Source: a virus
DNA length: 34,171 nucleotides
Virus record (IMG/VR): IMGVR_UViG_3300047471_000620
Span: 1-34,171 of that record
Strand: one strand, 5' to 3'
Positions 19,753-27,163 of this stretch are shown piece after piece. The translations under genes were made by a program, and so were the position numbers. A model generated the notes under the pieces. That model ran no database searches, was not told the DNA's origin, and saw nothing but the letters and a program-made list of their open reading frames with translations. Within the stretch, counting starts at the first letter, position 1; each line of letters starts with the position of its first letter.

Positions 19753-20141
19753 GCGCCGCGGTCTTCCCGAACGGCGGCGCAGCCAGGCAGCTCGACAGGG
19801 CTTCCTCGCCAGGCGAGGTCGTGCGCCCCGAGCAGATGGACGACAAGCCGGTCATGGCGCGGCTGTTCACGCGCATCCTGGATCGACTGTCGACGCTCGA
19901 GCGGTCCTGGTCTCCGCGCCGGGCAGACTTTGAGGATCTGGCGATCGACTCGACCACGACGAAGAAATACCGCCTGGAGCACAAGTTCGGCGGCCGGGTC
20001 CGATGGTGGCTCGTTGATTGGTCCGGCGCCGCCGCGCCGACGCTGACCAGGGATGCTTCCAGCGACAGCAACACGCTGGTGCTCAAGTCGGCTACTGCGA
20101 GCGCGGGAACGGCATCGGTGCGCGTAGAGGAGGCCGGCTGA
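19749..20141 (+). CDS. Small virion protein between adaptor and nozzle, unknown
   Basis: The 130-residue protein starts with GTG (MSAAVFPNGGAARQLDRASS). Residues ~35-55 form a helix (MARLFTRILDRLSTLERSW), and the C-terminal half is beta-rich (RWWLVDWSGAAAPTLTRDAS; TLVLKSATASAGTASVRVEE), reminiscent of small phage proteins that bind at the tail. No family recognised. It overlaps the adaptor and nozzle genes (GTGA, TGATG). Confidence 0.6.
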   Translation: MSAAVFPNGGAARQLDRASSPGEVVRPEQMDDKPVMARLFTRILDRLSTLERSWSPRRADFEDLAIDSTTTKKYRLEHKFGGRVRWWLVDWSGAAAPTLTRDASSDSNTLVLKSATASAGTASVRVEEAG

Positions 20142-23100
20142 TGGCCCTCCAGGCGCGCCCCATCCACGTTCCGGCCGGTCTGCCGTTCGACGAGTCGAGC
20201 CGCGCAGAACTGACCGATGTTGGATCGCAAAACCAGAGCGCCACCAACGTGCGCATGTGGGACATGGGGACGCTGGGCAAGCGTCTCGGCTATGCGTCGC
20301 TTACCAGCTCGCGCACTGACGGGACCACGCGTTCCGCTGGCTACCGCTCATTCCCGACGCAAAAGGGCCTGTGCACCATCGACGGATCAACGCTGGATGA
20401 GTACAGCTCGACCGCCGCAAAGTGGGTGAGCAAGGGCCTTGTTCCGGAGGCCACGCAACAGCCCTACCCGATCCCGTCGCTCGTGCTCGGCCAGTCGTCC
20501 GTCAACGACTGCGTGGCGCTGAATGGCTATCTGGTCATCGCCTGGAGCTCGCTGCTGGTCAACGACGCTTCGGCAACCACGTCCAGCTCTTCGGTCGCCG
20601 TGCTCGACGCAGACTCGCGCGTGACGGTCCTGGCTCCGATGAAGCTGGGAACGAACGTGTCCGGGGCTATCAACTCCGGGATCGCGCTCGCCTCCTACGG
20701 GAATATCATCGTCGCGTTTGTCATGGGCTCGGTGTCGCATCAGCTCGATGCCTACTACCTAGACACGACTTCTACGACGACGGTCGCCTCCGGGTGGCAG
20801 GCGGTCTCCGGTCACATCGCTACAGACTGCATCGCGGCCGGTCGCGCCGTGGCGCTCTCCGGCGGCGCAGCAGTGGCGATTGCCTACCTGAACACATCGG
20901 CCGGAGTCTCTCAGCTCACCGTCAAGACGGTCACGTCCGCCGGAGTCGGGACAACCGTAACGCTCAACACGAACAGCACGACCCCCGGCGGCTGGGACCT
21001 ATCGGAGGGCGGGACCACGCTTTGGGCCGCCTGGACCGAGGGTACGACGCTTGTTCGGGCGCAGGGGCTCAACCCGTCAACATTGGCCACTACCGCGACC
21101 AAGGCCACGGTCATCACGGCGACCGCTGGCACATTCTATGACGTACGTGTCGGAGCGATGGCTAGCGGCAACGCTGCCGTATACGCGCAGAATCCTGCGC
21201 TATGGATCCAGGCTGTCACGACGACCGCCGGTGCCGCGGCCACCAACGGTTCGCTCGGCAAGATGACGGACGCCAGGCTTGTGAGTCGACCGACTCTCAT
21301 CGGGTCGAAGCTCTACGCACACATCACGCGTCGGACGGCGCCGACATCGGGCCTGCATACAGACGTCACGCTCTGCGAGGTCACCCCAGACACGACGAAC
21401 GTTGCGCTGGTCGCGATGTACTTCCGGCCGGTCGCGATCCCGGTCGCACGCGGACTGTTCTACTTCTCCGATCCGCTGCTGACAATGACGCCGAACGGAC
21501 GAATGGCCTCGGTCACGTCGTCGCAGTTCATCTGGGCCTACCTGGTGAGCAAAAGCGGCACGTCGCAAGGCGCCGCGGCCACGATCTACGATTTCGCGAG
21601 CGCACAACGGTGGCGGCCTGCGACCGTCAACGGAAGCACGACGGTGCTTTCCGGTGGCGTCGCCTCCGTCTTCGATGGCGTGCGCACGTTTGAGCTGAAC
21701 TTCGCCGCCGCGCCGAATGCGCCCACGGCGTCCGCTGGCGCCGCCGGTGCGATCACCTTCACGAATGGCGGGCGGTCCTACGTCGTGACCTACGCCGACA
21801 CGGATGCGAACGGTGATATCCACACCTCCGGCGTTTCGGCCCCGGTCATCTCCGGCAACGTTACGGCGAAGCAGATCAACGTCGGGGTGAGCCCGCTCTG
21901 CGTGACAAGCCGAGCGACGCAGAACGGATCTCACCTCGTCTACGCCAGCAGCACGAGCGCCCTTCGCTGCATCATCTGGGGCACGACGGATGGCGGGCAG
22001 CCTCCGTACTACTACGTCGGAGAAATCGCCAACGACCCGACCGGCGCGGCCGCGACCTTTGTGGACAACGTCGCAGACGTCGACTTGATCAGCCACGCCT
22101 TGCTGTACGGGTCCGGGAATCTTCCTGGCACCAACGGTGCGTCGCAGGACCACCGCGCACCTCCCGGACTGATCCAGCTCGTCGCCTACAACGGCATGCT
22201 GGTCGGATCGTCGGGCGCGACCATCTGGTACAGCTCGCAGCCGATTGACGGAGAGGGCCAGTGGTTCTCGCCGATCTTCACCCAGCAGCTCGACAGCGAG
22301 TGCACCGGGCTCTTCGTCCAGGATGGCGCGCTGTTCGCGTTCACCAGGACCGGCCTATGGGCGATGTCGGGCGATCCGCCGAGCGACAACGGCTCCGCAG
22401 GTGGTCTCGGCACCCCGAGGCGCCTCGCGGTGGACCGCGGATGCACGAATCCAAACAGCATCCTGACGACGGAGGTCGGGACCTTCTTCCAGACCGACAT
22501 CGGAATCGAGCTGTTTGACCGAGGGCAGGCCACTAGCTTCATCGGCAAGTCTGTCCAGTCGACGCTTGCGACCTACCCCGTTGTCACCTCCGCTGTGCTC
22601 GACACGCGCAACGGACTCGCCGTTTTCTCGCTGGCGCAGACGCAGACGAACGGAGTCGTAGGTACGAACGGCCTGGACATCGTCTTTGACATCTCGCGCG
22701 CCAAGGGCTGGATCAGCCGGGACGACAAGCGTGGCAGCGTGACCACACAGGCATCGCAGGATGCGATCATCGCCTACATCAACGGCGCGTGGCGCTATGC
22801 GTGGCTAGCGAGCGACGGTACCATGTACTACCAGAAGCTCACCACTGATTCTGACAAGTGCCTGGATGGGACCAACTGGGTGTCCTCTACCTGGGAGCTC
22901 CCGCCGATGAAGCTCGGCCTGCAGCAGGAGCAGCGCGTCTACGAGGCGATGCTCCTCTTCGACCGGCGCAGCGCGGCCGGCCTCACGGTCGACTTCGCCC
23001 ACGACTTCGGCAGCTACGCCGCGGTCACGCCGACCAAGAGCTACGCCGAGTCCGAGACGCTGAATCAGCGCCAGGTGGAGCTTCGGCCCACGCGGCAGCG

Positions 23101-23254
23101 AGGAGAGGCGCTTCAGATGCGGTTCACAGACACGGCCCCCGCGGTCCTCGGGACGGGCGAGGGCCTTCGGTTCATCGGCGTCTCGGCCGACATCGCCAAC
23201 ACCCAGGAACTCGGTCGCGGCCTGCCGCGCCTTGCCGTGGCGGTGCGCAAGTGA
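20141..23254 (+). CDS. Large tail nozzle/hub protein (T7 gp12-like position)
   Basis: The 1,037-residue protein starts MALQARPIHVPAGLPFDESS and is almost wholly beta. Repeated blade-like strands include CVALNGYLVIAWSSLLVNDA, GNIIVAFVMGSVSHQL and TTLWAAWTEGTTLVRAQGL, consistent with a beta-propeller. The later parts QDHRAPPGLIQLVAYNGMLV, IWYSSQPIDGEGQW and ALFAFTRTGLWAMSGDPPSD are typical of podovirus nozzle proteins. The C-terminus (EGLRFIGVSADIANTQELGR) resembles their last domain. Its size and its place after the adaptor fit the tail nozzle that closes the portal channel. ATG at 20141 (TGATG overlap). Confidence 0.75.
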   Translation: MALQARPIHVPAGLPFDESSRAELTDVGSQNQSATNVRMWDMGTLGKRLGYASLTSSRTDGTTRSAGYRSFPTQKGLCTIDGSTLDEYSSTAAKWVSKGLVPEATQQPYPIPSLVLGQSSVNDCVALNGYLVIAWSSLLVNDASATTSSSSVAVLDADSRVTVLAPMKLGTNVSGAINSGIALASYGNIIVAFVMGSVSHQLDAYYLDTTSTTTVASGWQAVSGHIATDCIAAGRAVALSGGAAVAIAYLNTSAGVSQLTVKTVTSAGVGTTVTLNTNSTTPGGWDLSEGGTTLWAAWTEGTTLVRAQGLNPSTLATTATKATVITATAGTFYDVRVGAMASGNAAVYAQNPALWIQAVTTTAGAAATNGSLGKMTDARLVSRPTLIGSKLYAHITRRTAPTSGLHTDVTLCEVTPDTTNVALVAMYFRPVAIPVARGLFYFSDPLLTMTPNGRMASVTSSQFIWAYLVSKSGTSQGAAATIYDFASAQRWRPATVNGSTTVLSGGVASVFDGVRTFELNFAAAPNAPTASAGAAGAITFTNGGRSYVVTYADTDANGDIHTSGVSAPVISGNVTAKQINVGVSPLCVTSRATQNGSHLVYASSTSALRCIIWGTTDGGQPPYYYVGEIANDPTGAAATFVDNVADVDLISHALLYGSGNLPGTNGASQDHRAPPGLIQLVAYNGMLVGSSGATIWYSSQPIDGEGQWFSPIFTQQLDSECTGLFVQDGALFAFTRTGLWAMSGDPPSDNGSAGGLGTPRRLAVDRGCTNPNSILTTEVGTFFQTDIGIELFDRGQATSFIGKSVQSTLATYPVVTSAVLDTRNGLAVFSLAQTQTNGVVGTNGLDIVFDISRAKGWISRDDKRGSVTTQASQDAIIAYINGAWRYAWLASDGTMYYQKLTTDSDKCLDGTNWVSSTWELPPMKLGLQQEQRVYEAMLLFDRRSAAGLTVDFAHDFGSYAAVTPTKSYAESETLNQRQVELRPTRQRGEALQMRFTDTAPAVLGTGEGLRFIGVSADIANTQELGRGLPRLAVAVRK

Positions 23255-23595
23255 GCGTCACCTTCGATCCGTACAAGCACATGCAGGTGAAGCACCACTT
23301 CATCGGCGGCATCTATACCAAGGAATGCCACATGCCGGTGGGGTACTGGTTCGGCCAGCACCGGCACCCGTTCGACCACCAGAGTGTGCTCGCGATGGGC
23401 CGGGCGATCGTCGAGGTGGACGGCGAGCGGACCGAGTACGAGGCCCCGGCGATCATCAACATCGCCGCGAAGAAGACGCACACCATCATCCCGCTGACGC
23501 CCGTGGTCTGGCTCTGCCAGCACGTGACGTCGTGCACCGATCCGGACGACATCGACGAGGAGCTCGTCGAGCGCCCGCTCACGGAGGTCGCGTAA
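23251..23595 (+). CDS. Cupin-fold small protein
   Basis: The 114-residue protein begins with GTG (MSVTFDPYKHMQVKHHFIGG). GQHRHPFDHQSVLAMGRAIV at residues ~33-52 is cupin motif 1 (H-x-H...H), followed by a strand, EYEAPAIINIAAKKTHTIIP as motif 2, and VVWLCQHVTS. The His residues would bind a metal. In short-tailed phages a cupin here may be a virion or assembly protein or an enzyme acting on a small molecule; neither is shown. It is linked by GTGA to the nozzle and TAATG to the first ejection protein. Confidence 0.7.
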   Translation: MSVTFDPYKHMQVKHHFIGGIYTKECHMPVGYWFGQHRHPFDHQSVLAMGRAIVEVDGERTEYEAPAIINIAAKKTHTIIPLTPVVWLCQHVTSCTDPDDIDEELVERPLTEVA

Positions 23596-25490
23596 TGCCG
23601 TTTCTCATCGGAGGTGCGATCGTCGCGGGGGCCGGACTGCTTGGCGCCGGTGGAGCTGCCGCAGGCGGCATCGGCCAGAACAAGACCAACATCACCAACT
23701 TCGGCGACACGTCGCAATACAACCCCAACGCCTTCAACTACGGCGGGACGCCGAACGGGGCGGCAGAGAACGCCGGACTCTACCAGTCGATGGGGCTCAA
23801 CGCGGCGAACCGCCAAGCGCCTCAGGCCAACTTCCAGTATGCGCAGCCGGACTACCAGTACGCCGCGCGCGCATCGGCCATGGGCGGCGCAGATCGCGAT
23901 GCCGCGGCGAACGTCGCCGGCCTCATGTATAACCGCGCGGCCGGAAACGTCCCGAGCATCGCCGGGATGCAGGCACGCGCGGATCAGGCGGCCCTCGGTC
24001 GCCAGATGCAGGAGCAGAACCGCCAGTCGATGGCCGGGCAGTCTTCTCTAGCGGCCAGCGCCCGCGGCCCCGCCGGCCTCGCGCTCGCCCAACAGAACAT
24101 GGCGAACAACGTCGCCAACGCCCAGGGCGCGATCGGGACTGCCGGCGCGAACGCCTACCAGAACATCTCGAATCAAGCGCAGGTGAACGCCGCGCAAGAG
24201 CGGATGCAGGCAGAGCAGGCCGCCTCCGGGGCCTTCAGCAACCTCTACGGGCTCGATGCGAACGCACGTGATACGGAGATCGCCCGTCAGCAGTTCGGCG
24301 CCAACCTTGGAACGCAGCAGCAGGAATACAACACCGGGCTCCAGCTCCAAAACCGCCAGCTGAATGACGCCACCGGCCTCGGCTACGCCAACCTGGCGAA
24401 CAACATCCAGATGGGACAGCTGGCCGCGAGCCAGAACCAGCAAGGCATGCTCTCCGGCTCGCTCATGCAGGCACAGGGCCAGCGCCTTGGCATGAACGCG
24501 GAGAACGCTGCGAACCAGTGGAAGCCGATCCAGATGGGCCTCGGCGCCGTCTCCGGCGGCATGGGTTTCGCTGGCCAAGGCATGGGCCCGCCCGCGGGCG
24601 AGGGCGGCGGAGGCGGCGGCCCTTCCGCATCCGGGGAGATGCAGGGAGAGGGCAGCTACTACAGCGATGACCGGAGCAAGACCATCTATGGCGGCGCCGG
24701 CCTCCTCAGCGACGACCGCGCGAAGCTCATCAAGGCGTATCAGGCCGGGCAGCAGCAGGCGCACTACGACATCACTCAGGCGGACCGGGCGGAGGCCGAC
24801 AGGATCGGCGCTCGCGCGGATTCGCGCGCGGCCCGCGGGGCGATGCAGATGCTCTCGCCCATCCCTGGTTCGACCGCCGAGGGCGCGCTAAACATCGGCC
24901 GCGGCATCGTCGACAACGGTCGCTCCGTTGCCGGCTACCTCGGCGAGCATCAGGCGCCGCAGTACGTACAGCAGGGCGCGCCGCAGGGCGATCGCCAGGG
25001 GGGACGAGTCATCGGCGCATCCGTCCCCGGAGAGGCTCTTCCGCCCGGAGTAGCGATGACCCCGCACCCGCTCCCGGCCGCTCCGACGCCGGACGAGATG
25101 CGCTATCGCATCGAGCAGGATCGGGCCGACCGCGATGAGCGGGCCGCCTTTGACAAATGGGAGGCGATGTCGCCGGAGCGGAAGGCCTGGATGGACGCTG
25201 AGCAGCGGCGCATGGGGGGCACCGACCGGACGACCGCCCAGCTCGGCCAGGGCCTGGCGCCGATCGCCTACGAGTACAGGCCCGGGATGGGGCCTTCCGG
25301 GGTCCGGCCCGGCATCCGCGCGCAGGGTGCGCTCGGGACGCCGCTGACGGCCCCGATGGTCGTCCAGCGGCCGGACGGCCTCTACGCCATCGACCAGCAG
25401 CAGGGTCTCGGCACCGCGCTCGCAGGCGTCGGGCATCTCGCTCAGAAGGTCGCCGACCACGATCGCGAGCTCGCGCGGAGGCGACAGTGA
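23595..25490 (+). CDS. Internal virion/ejection protein A (T7 gp14-like position)
   Basis: The 631-residue protein opens with a Gly/Ala hydrophobic segment (FLIGGAIVAGAGLLGAGGAA), then a long Gln/Asn/Ala-rich helical region (GLYQSMGLNAANRQ; ALGRQMQEQNRQSMAGQSSL; RQLNDATGLGYANLANNIQM), a Gly-rich hinge, and two SDDR motifs (YYSDDRSK and LLSDDRAK, residues ~353-375). The C-terminal part is charged and helical. Composition and order match the DNA-ejection proteins of short-tailed phages, with the N-terminal hydrophobic stretch a candidate membrane-inserting segment. Role is inferred from this pattern. Confidence 0.7.
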   Translation: MPFLIGGAIVAGAGLLGAGGAAAGGIGQNKTNITNFGDTSQYNPNAFNYGGTPNGAAENAGLYQSMGLNAANRQAPQANFQYAQPDYQYAARASAMGGADRDAAANVAGLMYNRAAGNVPSIAGMQARADQAALGRQMQEQNRQSMAGQSSLAASARGPAGLALAQQNMANNVANAQGAIGTAGANAYQNISNQAQVNAAQERMQAEQAASGAFSNLYGLDANARDTEIARQQFGANLGTQQQEYNTGLQLQNRQLNDATGLGYANLANNIQMGQLAASQNQQGMLSGSLMQAQGQRLGMNAENAANQWKPIQMGLGAVSGGMGFAGQGMGPPAGEGGGGGGPSASGEMQGEGSYYSDDRSKTIYGGAGLLSDDRAKLIKAYQAGQQQAHYDITQADRAEADRIGARADSRAARGAMQMLSPIPGSTAEGALNIGRGIVDNGRSVAGYLGEHQAPQYVQQGAPQGDRQGGRVIGASVPGEALPPGVAMTPHPLPAAPTPDEMRYRIEQDRADRDERAAFDKWEAMSPERKAWMDAEQRRMGGTDRTTAQLGQGLAPIAYEYRPGMGPSGVRPGIRAQGALGTPLTAPMVVQRPDGLYAIDQQQGLGTALAGVGHLAQKVADHDRELARRRQ

Positions 25491-27163
25491 GCGACCAGAG
25501 TGACGGCGACGCGTTGGCCAAAAAGCTCGGCGAGGGGCCGAGCAAGGCCTACGACGATCGCACATGGGGCCAGGCCTTCAAGGACGCACTGAATTCCGGC
25601 TACCGGCTACGCGACGCCACGGACATTTTCAACAACCCAACTGCCTACGTCGAGCGCAAGGGTATGTCCGCCCTCGGCTTCCACCAGCCCGGCGAGCCAG
25701 AGCCCGAGCCGCCGAAGCCTGCGCCCGAAGTCGTGACCTCTCCGGGCGGCACCTTCCGCACGCCAGGCGTGGCTCCGGTGGAATCGCCCGGCGGCACGTT
25801 CATGCGCCCTCCGCCGCAGGTCGCCGCCGTTGCCCCGGCCCCGGCCACGGCCCCCGCTCGCCCGATGGCGGGAGCGGTCCAGACCGGTCCGTCGACGCTC
25901 AGCCAATACCGAGACGCCGAGCGGCAGGAGATGCGCACTCTCGAGGAGGGCAAGGAACTGATGGCCGATCAGGGCATCGACCAGGCCGGGCGCGCCGAGG
26001 CGGTGAGCCTCCTGCGCCAAGCCGAGGCCGACAGGCAGCGACGGATGGCCGAGGACCAGCAGGCCACCGAGCGCCAGGCCGCGCAGCGCTTCGACGCCTT
26101 CCAGGCTCAGACCGAGCGCATGACGAACAACATCGCGACGCAGCAGCCCGATCCGGGGCGGCTTCTCCATAGCGCCAGCGCGGGCATGCAGTTCTCGATG
26201 GCGCTCGGCGCGGTCGCGGGCGGGATGTTGGCCGGGCTGCAGGGCGGTCCGAATCAGTTTCTTGCCCACCTCGACAAGATCATCGACCGCGACATCGACG
26301 CGCAGAAGACCCAGGTGGAGAACAAGCGGTTCGCCGTCGGCGCGCGCAACACGATGCTGAGCCAGATGATCCAGCAGGCCGGTGACGAGCGGCTGGGGAT
26401 GAACATGTACCGCCAGATGCTGCTCGAGGCGGCGAAGACGGACATCGCCGCGAAGGCCGAGTCCCTCGGCATCCCGGAGATCCGAGCGCAGTCGTCGCTC
26501 GCGGTGAACGGGCTGCAGCAGAAGATCGATCTGCTCAACAAACAGAACCTTGGCGAGAAGCTGCGCCAGGAGCAGGCCGCGGCTGCGGCGGCGCTCGCGG
26601 CGAAGCGCGCCGAGGAAGAGCGCCAGTGGCAGCGGCAGAAGGACATCTTCGAGATGAACCTGAAGGCCGGCGATCAGGGCATCAAGCAGCAGAACGCCGA
26701 CACCGAGCGCACCAAGGCCGGAGCCAAGACCAACCAGCTCAGCGAGAAGGAAGAGGAGCAGCTCCGGGCCCGCCGGCAGGGGCTGAGCTACCTCTACGAC
26801 CTCCGCAGGATGGCGGATGAGGGCGGCGAACTGAGCTCGGAGCGTACCGCGCGCGGCAAGTCGCTCTTCAACGGCGCCCTGAACACGCTCGCGCGCGCGG
26901 AGACGGGTGGCACCCGCGCTCCGTCCGAGGTGGAACAGGAGATCATCGCCAAGCAGCTGGGGACGCACGATCCCAACGAGTGGGTCGTCTCTCGCGGCCT
27001 CGGCCTGTCCAACCCGTCGCGCGCGGCGCTCGACGAGACCATCCGGAAGAACGAAGAGGCCGTCCTGGCCCTTGAGGCCAAGATCGGAAACAAGGACCTC
27101 CCGGCGAACTCGCCCAACGCTGGACCCGGGGTCGCGTCCTTCACCCCGAAGGGGGCCAAGTGA
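25487..27163 (+). CDS. Internal virion/ejection protein B (T7 gp15-like position)
   Basis: The 558-residue protein begins MSDQSDGDALAKKLGEGPSK. The early part has two SPGGTF repeats (SPGGTFRTPG and SPGGTFMRPP at residues ~84-107) in a Pro-rich linker, followed by long helices (AVSLLRQAEADRQRRMAEDQ; AAQRFDAFQAQTERMTNNIA). A hydrophobic glycine patch (ALGAVAGGMLAGLQGG, ~245) follows, and a coiled-coil stretch with KRAEEERQWQRQKDIFEMN. It has the usual ejection-protein features but I can name no family. GTGA overlaps on both sides. Confidence 0.65.
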   Translation: MSDQSDGDALAKKLGEGPSKAYDDRTWGQAFKDALNSGYRLRDATDIFNNPTAYVERKGMSALGFHQPGEPEPEPPKPAPEVVTSPGGTFRTPGVAPVESPGGTFMRPPPQVAAVAPAPATAPARPMAGAVQTGPSTLSQYRDAERQEMRTLEEGKELMADQGIDQAGRAEAVSLLRQAEADRQRRMAEDQQATERQAAQRFDAFQAQTERMTNNIATQQPDPGRLLHSASAGMQFSMALGAVAGGMLAGLQGGPNQFLAHLDKIIDRDIDAQKTQVENKRFAVGARNTMLSQMIQQAGDERLGMNMYRQMLLEAAKTDIAAKAESLGIPEIRAQSSLAVNGLQQKIDLLNKQNLGEKLRQEQAAAAAALAAKRAEEERQWQRQKDIFEMNLKAGDQGIKQQNADTERTKAGAKTNQLSEKEEEQLRARRQGLSYLYDLRRMADEGGELSSERTARGKSLFNGALNTLARAETGGTRAPSEVEQEIIAKQLGTHDPNEWVVSRGLGLSNPSRAALDETIRKNEEAVLALEAKIGNKDLPANSPNAGPGVASFTPKGAK

